Below are positions 8,587-17,878 of a stretch of 64,000 nucleotides of DNA, one piece after another. The DNA is from Meiothermus cerbereus DSM 11376 (lineage in GTDB: Bacteria > Deinococcota > Deinococci > Deinococcales > Thermaceae), in NCBI RefSeq assembly GCF_000620065.1, contig NZ_JHVI01000021.1:1-64000 (forward strand), read 5' to 3'. A program made the translations under genes and the position numbers. A model generated the notes under the pieces. The model was not told where the DNA came from and did no database searches. It saw nothing but the letters and a program-made list of their open reading frames with translations. Every line of letters starts with the position of its first letter. Positions within the stretch are counted from its first letter, which is position 1.

Positions 8587-8603
8587 TGCCCGGCCCGGCT
8601 GAA

Positions 8604-10883
8604 CTAGGCCGAACGGGCTTTTGTGGCCGCCTTGCGGCGCTGCTCGAGGGTTTTGTACCAGACCACCAGGCCCGAAACCACATAGATGGAAGAGTAGGTT
8701 CCCACAATAAAGCCCACGAAGATGGCCAGCGAGAAGTCGCGCAGTACCGGCCCGCCCAGGAAGAGCAGGGCCAGGATGGGCAGCATGGTTGAGAGCGAGG
8801 TCATAAGGGTGCGGGAGAGGGTCTGGTTGATGGAGGCGTTGACGATATCGTAGTAACTGCGGCCCCGCATTAGCTTGAGGTTTTCCCGGATGCGGTCAGA
8901 GATGATGACGGAGTCGTTGATGGAGAACCCCACAATGGTCAGCAAGACCGCCACCGTCGGAATGGAAAATTCCAGCCCCAACAAGCTATACATCCCGGCC
9001 ACAATCGCCACGTCGTGGCCTACTGCAATCACGCTGGCTACCCCGAACACCCAGTCGAAGCGGAAAGCCACATAAATCAGGATGAGCGCCAGCCCCACCA
9101 GCACCGCAAAAACAGTATTCCGGCGCAGCTCCGCCCCAATGGCCGGGCCCACCGTTTCGGACTGGAGGATGGTGGCATTTAGGCCTTCCTGGAACTTTTT
9201 CTCTAGTTCGATGCGCTGTTCTTCGCTCACCTGACGCACCCGCACCGAGAACTCATTGCCGCTCACACTGGAGAGCGAGGTGATGACCGATTCGGCCCCG
9301 CGCAGCTCGGCAATGCCAGTGTTATCCAGGAAGCTGCGTATCTGATCGGCCCTGACGGTATCAGGTACGCGGATGGTAAAAGCCGTACCGCCGGTAAAGT
9401 CGATGCCAAAGTTGAAGCCCTTTACAAATACAATACCCGCGGCGATGACAGCCAGGGTGAGCGATGCAGCCGTGACGTAGCGGGAGATGCCCAGGAAGTC
9501 AATTTTTGTACCCCACAGCCAGTAGGGGGGCTTAACTTCGCGGCGGTCGCCGATGGTTTCCAGGAGCCAGCGGCTGAAGACCAGGTTGGAGAAGACCGCG
9601 GTTACCACCCCCAGGGCCAGCATCACCGCAAAACCCCGCACCGGGCCGGTGCTGTACTGGTAAAGGGCGGCTGCCGCCAGCAGATGGCACATGTTCACGT
9701 CGAGAATGGTAATGATGGAGTGGGAGAAGCCGCCCGGGATGGCCTGACGGAACTTCTTGCCCATTTTGAGCTCTTCCTTGATGCGCTCGAAGGAGAGCAC
9801 GTTGCCGTCCACCGCGGCTCCCAGGGTGAGAATCAGGCCAGCGATGCCCGGCAGGGTAAGGGTTGCGCCCAGCATGGAAATCGAAGCTAGCAGCAGGATG
9901 GCAGTATAAACCAGGCCAAGTGCAGCAACCAACCCCATCCAGAAGCCGTAGTAGGCGAAGATTAAGACAAACAGCAGGATCGTGCCGATAATTCCTGCCT
10001 GGATACCCGCGTTGATGGCATCCTGACCTAGGGTAGGGCCAATGGCGCGGGTTTCCGCCACTTCCAGCTTCACCGGGAGGGAGCCTGAGCGCAGCACCAG
10101 GGCAATGTCGGAGGCTTCCTGTACGCCTGAAAGCCCCTCGATAACGGCCCGCCCACCGACGATGGCCTGGCGGATGCTGGGTGCAGTATAAACTTTGTCG
10201 TCCAGCACTACTGCCAGCTGGCGGCCCACATTGGCCCGGGTAACCTCCTCGAACTTTTTAGCCCCCTCGGGGGTGAACTCCATATCGACCTGAGGTCGGC
10301 CAAACTGATCGAAAGAGGCATTGGCAGTGCGGAGGTCGGCACCGGTGAGCAGGGGCGGTCCGAGGTCCTCGAGCTTGTACAGATTTTTCTCGAGCTCGGC
10401 CCGGCGGGCAGCCAGGGCGGCCCCGCTCAGGCCTGAGTTGCGCAGTTGCTCGTTGATTTGCGCCACGGTGGTGCCAGTTGCGCCCTGATTGACAATGCGA
10501 AACTCGAGCTTGGCGGTCTGGCCAATCAATGCTAGGGCACGCTCTTGCTGGTCCTGCTTCAAGCCTGGCAGCTCAACGATAATCCGGTCGTTGCCCTGCA
10601 CCTGCACCAGCGGCTCGGCCACCCCAATCGCATTGACCCGGTTCTCGATAACGGTGCGGGCTACCTCGAGCTCGGTTTTGGCTACGGCAGGGTCGGGGTT
10701 CGGGGTTACTACCCTCAGGGTTACCCGCAAGCCCCCTTGCAGGTCGAGGCCTAGCCGAATCAGTCCATCTGCAGGCAGCAAGGGGTTTTGCGGGTTGCGG
10801 GCTTCCCAGGGACGGAAAAGTCCCACCATGGCTGCTACAAGCAGCCCGATCAGAAAAACAGCTTTCCACAAACGGTTGGTCAT
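8604..10883 (-). CDS. secDF: Fused SecD-SecF protein translocase subunit
   Basis: SecDF uses the proton gradient to pull exported proteins through SecYEG. The 759-residue protein is a single-chain fusion, as in Thermus. The SecD half begins with one transmembrane helix and the motif LGLDLQGG (45-52), then the large periplasmic P1 domain and five more helices. The SecF half starts near residue 460, with FNFGIDFTGGT at about 489-499, and ends with five helices. An AGGAG ribosome binding site precedes the ATG. A terminator follows the gene; its upstream neighbour on the strand is a small membrane protein 190 bp away. Confidence 0.96.
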   Translation of the reverse strand: MTNRLWKAVFLIGLLVAAMVGLFRPWEARNPQNPLLPADGLIRLGLDLQGGLRVTLRVVTPNPDPAVAKTELEVARTVIENRVNAIGVAEPLVQVQGNDRIIVELPGLKQDQQERALALIGQTAKLEFRIVNQGATGTTVAQINEQLRNSGLSGAALAARRAELEKNLYKLEDLGPPLLTGADLRTANASFDQFGRPQVDMEFTPEGAKKFEEVTRANVGRQLAVVLDDKVYTAPSIRQAIVGGRAVIEGLSGVQEASDIALVLRSGSLPVKLEVAETRAIGPTLGQDAINAGIQAGIIGTILLFVLIFAYYGFWMGLVAALGLVYTAILLLASISMLGATLTLPGIAGLILTLGAAVDGNVLSFERIKEELKMGKKFRQAIPGGFSHSIITILDVNMCHLLAAAALYQYSTGPVRGFAVMLALGVVTAVFSNLVFSRWLLETIGDRREVKPPYWLWGTKIDFLGISRYVTAASLTLAVIAAGIVFVKGFNFGIDFTGGTAFTIRVPDTVRADQIRSFLDNTGIAELRGAESVITSLSSVSGNEFSVRVRQVSEEQRIELEKKFQEGLNATILQSETVGPAIGAELRRNTVFAVLVGLALILIYVAFRFDWVFGVASVIAVGHDVAIVAGMYSLLGLEFSIPTVAVLLTIVGFSINDSVIISDRIRENLKLMRGRSYYDIVNASINQTLSRTLMTSLSTMLPILALLFLGGPVLRDFSLAIFVGFIVGTYSSIYVVSGLVVWYKTLEQRRKAATKARSA

Positions 10884-11075
10884 ATGGGCTCCTGCTGCAG
10901 TTCACTGTATTTCTCCGCCAGAGTGGGGCGGGATTGTTTTCGCGAACTGCTCTAAATCCAGTTAGGACGAGGGTTTTGGGCCATACCTTATCCAGATTGC
11001 ACTCGCCTGGGGCCAGGCCAAAATTCCTGAACAGCGTTTATTTTTTGGCCTTTGGCACCGGGCCGCATGGGGGTT

Positions 11076-11396
11076 TTAGCCACCGTCGGTTTGCAGGCGG
11101 GAATAGGCCAGATAAAGCCGCCGCCTTGGGGGCAGCATGAACTGTGCAGGGGCCGGCGGGCAAACCGGGACAGAAGGGCTGCGCATGGCCAGTCCAAGCG
11201 CCACCACAATCAAGCCCAAACTTAGGGGATTGAATTTGGCTTTGGCCTCGAGCAGTTGCTGGGGTAGGGGAATGGCCATCCAGCCCTGGCTAAACCCGTT
11301 ATCGGCTTTGGCTTTGCTGGGCGACCAGAAGAGCCCCGGCCCCAAGGCTAATAGGGCCAGGATTGCAAAGGTGATCCAGCGTTGCCAGCGTTTCAT
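11076..11396 (-). CDS. Small secreted or membrane protein, unknown function
   Basis: A 106-residue protein with an N-terminal signal-like helix (residues 7-25, TFAILALLALGPGLFW) and a second hydrophobic stretch at about 58-72 (LSLGLIVVALGLAM). The C-terminus is Pro/Arg-rich. I recognise no domain. It lies between infB and secDF on the same strand. Neither a good ribosome binding site nor a well-placed -10 box is clear, so confidence that it is expressed is moderate. Confidence 0.45.
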   Translation of the reverse strand: MKRWQRWITFAILALLALGPGLFWSPSKAKADNGFSQGWMAIPLPQQLLEAKAKFNPLSLGLIVVALGLAMRSPSVPVCPPAPAQFMLPPRRRLYLAYSRLQTDGG

Positions 11397-11525
11397 AACT
11401 TAAAGCCAAACCACTTTATACCGCAATGCAAAGTTTGACCAGCTCGAGGCACCGCTGCGGCAAAGCGCAAAGCACTCGACTGCCCATACACAAGAAGGTT
11501 TTCTGTAACCGCTTGAGGCGCTTGG

Positions 11526-13241
11526 TTAGTCTGTGGCGACCTCAACTTGCTGGCTGGCCTCGAGCACGTCCCCCTCCTGGAAATCGGTAAAGCCATCCAG
11601 CAGAATTCCGCACTCAAAGCCCTGAGCCACCTCACGCACATCGTCTTTGACCCGCTTGAGGCTTTCGATTTTGCCTTTCCAGACCTCCTTACCTTTGCGC
11701 AAAACCCTGATGTCGGCGTTGCGTGTAATTTTGCCCGAGGTGACCATGCAGCCTGCAATGACCCCACGGGTCAGCTTGAAGATGGCCCGCACTTCGGCAG
11801 TTCCCAGGATTTCTTCTTTGTAAACCGGCTCGCGCTGCCCCTTCACCATTTTTCGGATCTCGTCAATCAGCTCGTAGATGATGCGGAAGCTTTGTAAGGG
11901 CACACCCTTTTGCTCCGCCGCTTTCTTAACTGAGCCGCTGGGATTGACGTTAAAGGCGAGGATGGCCCCGCCCGCAGTCGAGGCCAGCAGCACATCCGAT
12001 TCCGTAGGTGCGCCTACCGCGGCCAGCAGCAGGTTGATCTTGACTTCTTCGGTGGCCTCTTTAGCCAGAATGTTTTGAATGGCTTCCAGGGAACCCTGGG
12101 TATCGGCGCGCAGGATCAGGTTGATTTCCTTTTGTTCGTCCTCGTGTACCTTTCGCATCAGATCGGCCAGGCTGCGGGCGCGGGTAAACTCGGCTTTGGC
12201 CTCAGAGGCTTTGCGCTCCTCGATGCGCTCTTCGGTAATTTCCTTGGCCGCTACCTGGTCGGGGACCCAGGTAAAGGTATCCCCGGCCGAGGGCAGGTCG
12301 GAAAAGCCCAGTACCTGCACAGCACTCCCGGGGCCAGCCTCAGTGCGACGGTTGCCTTCGGCATCGGACATGGCCTTTATCTTGCCCCAGTGCTCGCCCG
12401 CGACCACATAATCGCCGATTTTGAGGGTACCTTGTTGTACCAGCAGGCTCACCAGGACACCGGCTTGTTTGTCAACTCGAGCTTCCAGTATTACCCCCTG
12501 GGCCTCGGCTTTGGGGTCGGCCCGCAGGTCTTCGAGTTCGGCTAGCAGCAGGATGGTCTCGAGCAGATCGGCGACGCCCTGGCCGGTCTTGGCCGAGATG
12601 GGCAGCACTTCTACATCCCCCCCGAAGGCCACCGGCACCATGCCCAGCTGCATCAAGTCCTGGTAGACCTTGTTGATGTCTGCGCCTGGCAGATCCATCT
12701 TGTTGGCGGCAAAGACAATCTTGGCCCCGGAGGCCTTGGCGTGGGCGATGGCCTCTTTGGTCTGGGGCATCACCCCCTCGGTGGCGGCGACCACGATAAC
12801 GGCGATATCGGCAACCCGGGCCCCCCGCTGCCGGATGGTGGTGAAGGCCTCGTGGCCGGGGGTATCGATAAACACCACTGTGCCGCCTTTGGTCTTTACT
12901 TCAAAGGCCCCTACGTGCTGGGTAATACCTCCGGCTTCCTTCTCGGCGATGCGGCTTTTGCGCAGGTAATCGAGCAGGCTGGTCTTGCCGTGGTCTACGT
13001 GCCCCATAATCACCACCACCGGGGGACGGTGGGGGATAGACTTGCGGGCCTCTTCAGCTTTGCGTGCTGCCTCGGCGACCTTTTGTTCACCGATGAGCTC
13101 CTTGACTGCTAGGGCGGTGTCTTCCTCGAGGGTGCTGGCATGGGACTTATAGCTTACCCCCATCTCGTCGAGGATTTTGAGCAGCTCTTCGTTGGTCATG
13201 CCGAGCTCTTTAGCGAGCTGATAGATTCTGATTTTTGCCAT
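11526..13241 (-). CDS. infB: Translation initiation factor IF-2
   Basis: GTPase that brings fMet-tRNA to the 30S subunit. At 571 residues it is the short Thermus-type form, with only one IF2-N module (residues 1-50) and a brief linker before the G domain. GTPase motifs: G1 GHVDHGKT at 80-87, DTPGHE, and NKMD. Domains II-IV follow. GGAGG lies 7 bases before the ATG. Last gene of rimP-nusA-ylxR-infB. Confidence 0.97.
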   Translation of the reverse strand: MAKIRIYQLAKELGMTNEELLKILDEMGVSYKSHASTLEEDTALAVKELIGEQKVAEAARKAEEARKSIPHRPPVVVIMGHVDHGKTSLLDYLRKSRIAEKEAGGITQHVGAFEVKTKGGTVVFIDTPGHEAFTTIRQRGARVADIAVIVVAATEGVMPQTKEAIAHAKASGAKIVFAANKMDLPGADINKVYQDLMQLGMVPVAFGGDVEVLPISAKTGQGVADLLETILLLAELEDLRADPKAEAQGVILEARVDKQAGVLVSLLVQQGTLKIGDYVVAGEHWGKIKAMSDAEGNRRTEAGPGSAVQVLGFSDLPSAGDTFTWVPDQVAAKEITEERIEERKASEAKAEFTRARSLADLMRKVHEDEQKEINLILRADTQGSLEAIQNILAKEATEEVKINLLLAAVGAPTESDVLLASTAGGAILAFNVNPSGSVKKAAEQKGVPLQSFRIIYELIDEIRKMVKGQREPVYKEEILGTAEVRAIFKLTRGVIAGCMVTSGKITRNADIRVLRKGKEVWKGKIESLKRVKDDVREVAQGFECGILLDGFTDFQEGDVLEASQQVEVATD

Positions 13242-13269
13242 GCTGACCTCCAGTTCTGTGCGTCCAAAG

Positions 13270-13569
13270 TCATGTGTCTTGCGACGACGGTTTCTCGACC
13301 TTTGGGGCCTGACTAAAGACGTTTCCTAGAACCATTTGTAACGCTGTGGAGAGCTCTGTTGCTTTGGCTCCGGCGAAGCGGCGAAGTTTTTTCTCGGCCC
13401 AGCACCCGGGGCGGTCGGGGCATACGTAAGCGCCACGCCCGGGTTTGCGCCCGCTGGGATCGAGCACGGGGCCTCCCTCGGTAATCACAATCCGCAACAA
13501 TTCCTGCTTGGGCCTGCGTTCCCGACAGGCGATGCACTGGCGGATGGGAATGTGTTTAGCCTTGGGCAT
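13270..13569 (-). CDS. ylxR: YlxR family RNA-binding protein (DUF448)
   Basis: A 99-residue protein of the YlxR family, normally encoded between nusA and infB, as here. The family signature RQCIACRERRPKQELLRI is at the N-terminus, followed by GRKPGRGAYVCPDR. YlxR proteins bind nucleic acid; roles as a nucleoid or RNase P partner have been described in other bacteria. The start at 13569 is chosen over the longer frame since GGAGG lies 5 bases upstream and the longer form would overlap nusA. Confidence 0.92.
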   Translation of the reverse strand: MPKAKHIPIRQCIACRERRPKQELLRIVITEGGPVLDPSGRKPGRGAYVCPDRPGCWAEKKLRRFAGAKATELSTALQMVLGNVFSQAPKVEKPSSQDT

Positions 13570-13595
13570 CCAGCCTCCGTGATGGGCCACCGCCA

Positions 13596-14774
13596 CTATT
13601 CGCCGTCTTTGAACAGGCTCTCGAAGCGGCTCTTGGCATCCTGCGAGACCTTCAGGGACTCGTCCTTCTCGGCTGCTTTCAGAATGGCTGCGTCGAGGTC
13701 GGTAATCTCTTCGGCTTCTTCAAAGTCGATCTCGTAGCCGGTTAGCTTGGACGCCAGGCGCACATTCTGGCCAGCCTTACCGATAGCCAGCGAGTGTTGA
13801 TCTTTTGCGACCACTACCCTGGCGCGGTTCTTGCCATCCTCGCTGGTTTCTATGGTTATTTCGCCCACAGTGGCGGGCGAGAGTGCGTTGCGGATGAACT
13901 CTTTTGGATTAGGGCTCCATTGAATAATGTCGATTCGCTCGCGGCCAAGCTCGGCCGAGACCGCCTGAATGCGCTGGCCCTTGTGCCCGATGCAGGCTCC
14001 GATGGGGTCGACGTTGGGGTTGTGGCTTACCACGGCCACCTTGGAGCGGCTTCCGGGTTCGCGAGCCAAGGCCTTGACCTCCACGATGCCCTCGGCAATC
14101 TCGGGGACTTCCTGGCGAAGCAGGTAGCGCAACAGTTCTTCGTGGGCCCGGGAAACCACCAGGCTGGGTCCTTTGGTGGAGCGCTGCACCTGTTTCAGGT
14201 AGACCTTAATGCGCTGGCCGGGGTGATAACGCTCGGTGGGGATTTGCTCTTTGGGGGGCATCAGGGCCTCACCGCGGCCCAGCTCCACGTAAACGTTGCC
14301 CCGGTTGTCCACCCGGGCCACGCTGCCGGTTACGACCTCGCCTTCTTTGTTCTTGTACTCGTTATGTACGCGGGTGCGTTCGGCTTCTTTGAGGCGCTGG
14401 GTGAGCACCTGCTTGGCAATCTGTACCGCAATGCGGCTGAACTCCTCGGGGTCGACGGGGAACTCCATCTCCTCGCCCACTTCGACTTCGGGGTCGTACT
14501 TTCTGGCCGTCTCGAGGTCAATCTCTTTATCGGAGTCTTCGACCTTCTCGACCACCCGCCGTATTTCCAGCACCTCGAGGTGGCCCTCCTGGGGGTCTAG
14601 CTGCACCTCTACGATGGGGCCCTTGCCTTCTTCTTCGACATCTTTTTGTTTGAAGCCTTTTTGCCGTAAGTAGGCTAGCCGCAAGGCCTCTTCAAAATTG
14701 GAAATTAACTCTTCTGCTGTAACCCCACGCTCGTGGGCTACCTGGGAAAGGGCGTCTACAAAATCTTTGTTCAC
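13596..14774 (-). CDS. nusA: Transcription termination/antitermination factor NusA
   Basis: NusA binds RNA polymerase and modulates pausing, termination and antitermination. The 392 residues hold the N-terminal polymerase-binding domain (1 to ~125), an S1 domain (GEVVTGSVARVDNRGNVYVELG, about 130-200) and two KH domains with IGHKGQRIQAV and IGKAGQNVRLA. It lacks the C-terminal acidic repeats of the E. coli protein. The start is GTG with GGAGG 7 bases upstream. As operon member behind a leader hairpin, it may regulate its own synthesis. Confidence 0.96.
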   Translation of the reverse strand: MNKDFVDALSQVAHERGVTAEELISNFEEALRLAYLRQKGFKQKDVEEEGKGPIVEVQLDPQEGHLEVLEIRRVVEKVEDSDKEIDLETARKYDPEVEVGEEMEFPVDPEEFSRIAVQIAKQVLTQRLKEAERTRVHNEYKNKEGEVVTGSVARVDNRGNVYVELGRGEALMPPKEQIPTERYHPGQRIKVYLKQVQRSTKGPSLVVSRAHEELLRYLLRQEVPEIAEGIVEVKALAREPGSRSKVAVVSHNPNVDPIGACIGHKGQRIQAVSAELGRERIDIIQWSPNPKEFIRNALSPATVGEITIETSEDGKNRARVVVAKDQHSLAIGKAGQNVRLASKLTGYEIDFEEAEEITDLDAAILKAAEKDESLKVSQDAKSRFESLFKDGE

Positions 14775-14828
14775 AGATGTTCCTCCTTTTTGGATGCGGA
14801 TACTTGCCTGGGGCTTGTTGGGCCTGAC

Positions 14829-15326
14829 CTACCTGGGCCTGTCGGGCCACTCGGCCAGGTTCGCTTTGAAGGTGCCGAGCTGAAGGGTGCGCACCTCGTC
14901 CTTCTCGAGCCAGAACTCCACCATATCCCCCTTGACTGTCCCTACCCGTCCGGTAAAGTTGCCCTGGGGGCTGCGAACCTTCACCTTCAAGCCCACAAAG
15001 CGCTCGAAATGGCGGGCAGTGAAGAGCGGACGTTCGGCGCCCGGCGACTCGACCTGAAGCAGGTAATGCTCTGGCAAAAGCGCCTCGAGGGTGTCGAGAT
15101 GCGCGCTGAGTGCGCGGTTGGCCCGCTCGAGGTCGGCCACCGAGATGGGCACCTCGTCCTTGCGCTCAATGCGCACGAGCAGAATGGGGTTCTTACCGCT
15201 TTTTAGGCTGGCCTCGAGCACCTCATAACCCAGGGGCGACAGCACACCTGCGGCAACCTGGTTCCACTGAGAAGTGCTTTCTGAGCCGGTTTTGGGCCCC
15301 ATCTGCAAGGATTTATCTGGCTCCAC
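14829..15326 (-). CDS. rimP: Ribosome maturation factor RimP
   Basis: RimP assists 30S subunit assembly. The protein shows the family pattern: LLVRIERKDEVPISVADLERANRALSAHLD, then VESPGAERPL and a C-terminal SH3-like domain (VGLKVKVRSPQGNFTGRVGTVKGD). I set the start at the GTG at 15326 (165 residues): GGAGG lies 7 bases upstream, while the longer frame would begin inside the leader hairpin region. First gene of the rimP-nusA-ylxR-infB operon; nusA follows after 54 bp. Confidence 0.93.
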   Translation of the reverse strand: MEPDKSLQMGPKTGSESTSQWNQVAAGVLSPLGYEVLEASLKSGKNPILLVRIERKDEVPISVADLERANRALSAHLDTLEALLPEHYLLQVESPGAERPLFTARHFERFVGLKVKVRSPQGNFTGRVGTVKGDMVEFWLEKDEVRTLQLGTFKANLAEWPDRPR

Positions 15327-15341
15327 GCATTCACCTCCTCC

Positions 15342-15373
15342 CCAAGAAAGAAGGGTGGGTTGAAAACCCACCC
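15342..15373 (-). terminator. Terminator-like hairpin in the rimP-nusA-infB leader
   Basis: On the minus strand a perfect 9-bp stem GGGTGGGTT / AACCCACCC with a 3-base loop (15353-15373), followed by TTCTTTCTT. It lies after the promoter and 15 bases before the rimP ribosome binding site, so it is a candidate attenuator rather than an end-of-operon terminator. Confidence 0.7.
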
Positions 15374-15404
15374 CCTGGAATCTCGGGAGAACTTAGCAAG
15401 TAAA

Positions 15405-15433
15405 AGTGTAGCACTATTTGATGAGAGGGTAAA
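15405..15433 (-). promoter_or_regulatory. Promoter of rimP-nusA-ylxR-infB
   Basis: Minus strand: TTTACC (15428-15433), 17-base spacer, TACACT (15405-15410). The predicted start near 15398 gives a leader of about 70 bases containing the hairpin at 15353-15373. Confidence 0.65.
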
Positions 15434-15658
15434 GTGAGACGGATTGCCTTGTGCGCTGGGCTTAACCTGGGGGCAACAAACCCCTAGTACCGGCTTAACA
15501 GATTGGCTGTTCAGCCAAACCCGACATAACTAAGAAATGCCCTTGGTTAGTTCTTTTTGCTGGGGTTCCCACCTGAAGCACGGGTAGCAACGGCCTGAAA
15601 AACGCTGGTGCTCCGACCTCTCCCTAACGGAACGATTCGGGTAGGATTCATATAAGAG
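15434..15658. other. Intergenic stretch without a recognisable gene
   Basis: Between the rimP promoter and the tRNA-Leu terminator. It contains a small perfect inverted repeat, TTGGCTG-TT-CAGCCAA (15503-15518), but no credible reading frame or second RNA gene that I can see. Confidence 0.5.
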
Positions 15659-15680
15659 ACCCCCTCTTGCAAGAGGGGGT
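15659..15680 (-). terminator. Terminator of tRNA-Leu
   Basis: A perfect 22-base palindrome (ACCCCCTCTTG and its complement) directly after the tRNA, followed on the minus strand by TCTCTTAT. Confidence 0.8.
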
Positions 15681-15683
15681 TGG

Positions 15684-15770
15684 TGGTGCCGGGAACAGGA
15701 CTTGAACCTGCACACCCTTGCGGGCGCATGACCCTGAATCATGTGCGTCTACCAATTCCGCCATCCCGGC
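15684..15770 (-). tRNA. tRNA-Leu (CAG)
   Basis: An 87-base class II tRNA with CCA encoded. The acceptor arm GCCGGGA pairs with TCCCGGC; the discriminator is A. The D-arm holds GGTAGACGC. The anticodon stem CATGA/TCATG encloses TTCAGGG, so the anticodon is CAG, decoding CUG. A long variable arm (GCCCGCAAGGGTGT region) and the T-loop GGTTCAAGTCC confirm tRNA-Leu. It has its own promoter and terminator. Confidence 0.97.
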
Positions 15771-15784
15771 TCAGGGCAAGAGAA

Positions 15785-15813
15785 ATAGTAGCCAGTTAAG
15801 TCTACTTCGTCAA
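15785..15813 (-). promoter_or_regulatory. tRNA-Leu promoter
   Basis: Minus strand: TTGACG (15808-15813), 17-base spacer, TACTAT (15785-15790), ending 14 bases before the mature tRNA 5' end. Confidence 0.75.
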
Positions 15814-15866
15814 GGGGGGTAGCAGAAAGAAACCGGGGCATGTTGTCGTCAACCTTTATTAAAGAT

Positions 15867-15872
15867 TACACT
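15867..15872 (+). promoter_or_regulatory. -10 box of leaderless potABCD transcript
   Basis: TACACT, 7 bases before the GTG start at 15880; TTGTCG lies 18 bases further upstream as a weak -35. Confidence 0.55.
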
Positions 15873-15879
15873 CTGCCCT

Positions 15880-17022
15880 GTGGAGCCTACGCTTTTTCGC
15901 AGCCGACGCGAGCGGAAACTGGGTGAGCAAATTGCCGTGCGCCTCGAGGGTGTCACCAAACGCTTTGGCGATCAGGTAGCGGTTGATAGGGTAAGCCTCG
16001 AGATTCGTGATGGTGAGTTTTTTAGCCTGCTGGGGCCCTCGGGCTGTGGCAAAACCACCTTGCTGCGCATGATTGCCGGCTTTGATACCCCCGACCAGGG
16101 CCGGGTCATCATCGGAGGAAAGGACATGACCGAGGTGCCGCCCTACCTGCGCCCGGTCAATACAGTTTTTCAGAACTATGCGCTTTTCCCCCACATGACC
16201 GTGGAGCAAAACATCGCTTTTGGGCTGCGCATGAAAAAAATGCCCCGCGACGAAATTGCCCGGCGGGTGCAGTGGGCCCTGGAGCTCATTAACCTGCCGG
16301 GCTACGAAAAACGCCGCACCGACCAGATGTCCGGGGGCCAGCGTCAGCGCATTGCTCTAGCCCGGGCCCTGGTTAACGAGCCGGAGGTGCTGCTGCTCGA
16401 CGAACCCCTTTCGGCCCTCGACCTAAAGCTGCGCCAGGAGTTGCGGGTAGACCTGATGAACCTCCAGGAACAACTGGGCATCACCTTCATCTTTGTAACC
16501 CATGACCAGGAAGAAGCCCTGGTCATGTCCGACCGCATCGCCGTGATGAACAAGGGGCGTATCGAGCAATTAGGCCCCACCGAGGAGATTTACGAGCTTC
16601 CACAAACGGCCTTTGTGGCTAAGTTCATCGGCGACTCCAACCTGATTCCGGCCCAGGCCATAGAGCCGCGCAAAGTCAGGACGCCCCTGGGTGAGTTTGT
16701 GCTCGACGACGAGGACGCCCTCGCCCCTGGTCAGGAGGTGCTGCTTTCGATTCGCCCCGAGAAAATACGCCTCTTTAGGGAGAAACCCAGCCTGCCCAAC
16801 GTTTTTTCGGCAAAGGTAGACGACATTATCTACACGGGTTCGGAAAACCAGTATTTGCTTTTGGCCGATGGGCAGCGCCTGATGTGCAAGACCCTCAACC
16901 AGGACATACAGGAGCCCGGCCACGAGGAGTTTGCCTACGACGAAGAGGTCTGGGTGGCCTTCACGCCCGAAAAGCTGGTGGTCATTCAGGGCGGGGCCGA
17001 AGGGAGCAATCCCTATGCGTGA
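15880..17022 (+). CDS. potA: Spermidine/putrescine ABC transporter ATPase PotA
   Basis: ATP-binding subunit of a polyamine-type importer; couples ATP hydrolysis to transport through PotB-PotC. In the 380 residues are Walker A GPSGCGKTT (about 52-60), the signature SGGQRQR, Walker B LLLDEP and the H-loop THD, followed by a TOBE domain. The GTG start gives a PotA N-terminus with a short basic extension; TACACT lies 7 bases upstream, so the operon message is probably leaderless. The 3' end overlaps potB by 8 bases. Confidence 0.92.
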   Translation: MEPTLFRSRRERKLGEQIAVRLEGVTKRFGDQVAVDRVSLEIRDGEFFSLLGPSGCGKTTLLRMIAGFDTPDQGRVIIGGKDMTEVPPYLRPVNTVFQNYALFPHMTVEQNIAFGLRMKKMPRDEIARRVQWALELINLPGYEKRRTDQMSGGQRQRIALARALVNEPEVLLLDEPLSALDLKLRQELRVDLMNLQEQLGITFIFVTHDQEEALVMSDRIAVMNKGRIEQLGPTEEIYELPQTAFVAKFIGDSNLIPAQAIEPRKVRTPLGEFVLDDEDALAPGQEVLLSIRPEKIRLFREKPSLPNVFSAKVDDIIYTGSENQYLLLADGQRLMCKTLNQDIQEPGHEEFAYDEEVWVAFTPEKLVVIQGGAEGSNPYA

Positions 17023-17878
17023 AGCCGCAAGGCCCTGGGAGCGCTTGCGCCAGGTGCTCGTTACGGTGGGGCCGGGTGCTTTGTGGCTGGTGGTTTTTGT
17101 TCTTATCCCGACCCTCATCATGTTTGTGGCCTCGCTGATGAGCCGGGGCAGCCTGGGCCAGCTGGTACCGCCATTTGGCCTGCACAACTATGCGCGCTTT
17201 TTTTCCGACCCGCTTTTTATTGAAATTATCGGGCGCAGTCTGGTGATTGGCTTCTGGTCTACGGTATTCATCGTTTTGCTGGGCTATCCGCTGGCCTTTT
17301 ACATTGCCCAAAGCCGACACAAGGAAGTGTTGCTGCTGCTGGTGGTCATTCCGTTCTTCACCAATTTTCTGATTCGGGTCTACGCCTGGATTGTGGTGTT
17401 TCAGAAAGAAGGCCTTGTGAATAGCCTATTCGCAGCCTTTGGTCTCCCACCTGCGGAGCTGCTGCCCTCTACCTTCGCGGTGTATGTGGCTACCGTTTAC
17501 ACCTACCTGCCTTTTTTTGTACTGCCGCTTTATGCCGCCGTCGAGCGCATCGACTGGAGCCAGCTCGAGGCTGCCTACGACCTGGGGGCCCGGCCCATCC
17601 GGGCTTTCTGGGAGGCCATCTTTCCCCAGACGCTTCCGGGCTTGTTTGCTGGCTTTTTGCTGGTGTTCATACCGGCGGTAGGCACTTTTGTCATTGCCGA
17701 CCTGCTGGGGGGCGGCAAGGTTACGCTGGTGGGCAACCTGATCCAGCTTCAGTTTGGCTCGGCGCAAAACTGGGCCTTTGGCAGCGCGGCCAGCATGGTG
17801 CTAATGGGCATGGTATTGCTGGGGCTGTGGCTCTACGCCCGTACCCAGGGTGAGAAAGGACTGGACAAGCTGGTATGA
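17015..17878 (+). CDS. potB: Spermidine/putrescine ABC transporter permease PotB
   Basis: Membrane permease (287 residues) of the polyamine importer, with six predicted helices and the permease EAA loop EAAYDLGARPIRAFWEAIFPQTLPG around residues 180-205. Start at ATG 17015, inside the end of potA (overlap ATGCGTGA), preceded by GGGAG. The longer frame starting upstream would run far into potA and is rejected. It overlaps potC by ATGA. Confidence 0.92.
   Translation: MREAARPWERLRQVLVTVGPGALWLVVFVLIPTLIMFVASLMSRGSLGQLVPPFGLHNYARFFSDPLFIEIIGRSLVIGFWSTVFIVLLGYPLAFYIAQSRHKEVLLLLVVIPFFTNFLIRVYAWIVVFQKEGLVNSLFAAFGLPPAELLPSTFAVYVATVYTYLPFFVLPLYAAVERIDWSQLEAAYDLGARPIRAFWEAIFPQTLPGLFAGFLLVFIPAVGTFVIADLLGGGKVTLVGNLIQLQFGSAQNWAFGSAASMVLMGMVLLGLWLYARTQGEKGLDKLV

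Noticed and set aside
15530-15742. Short minus-strand frames over tRNA-Leu
   Set aside because: They cross the tRNA gene and its terminator.
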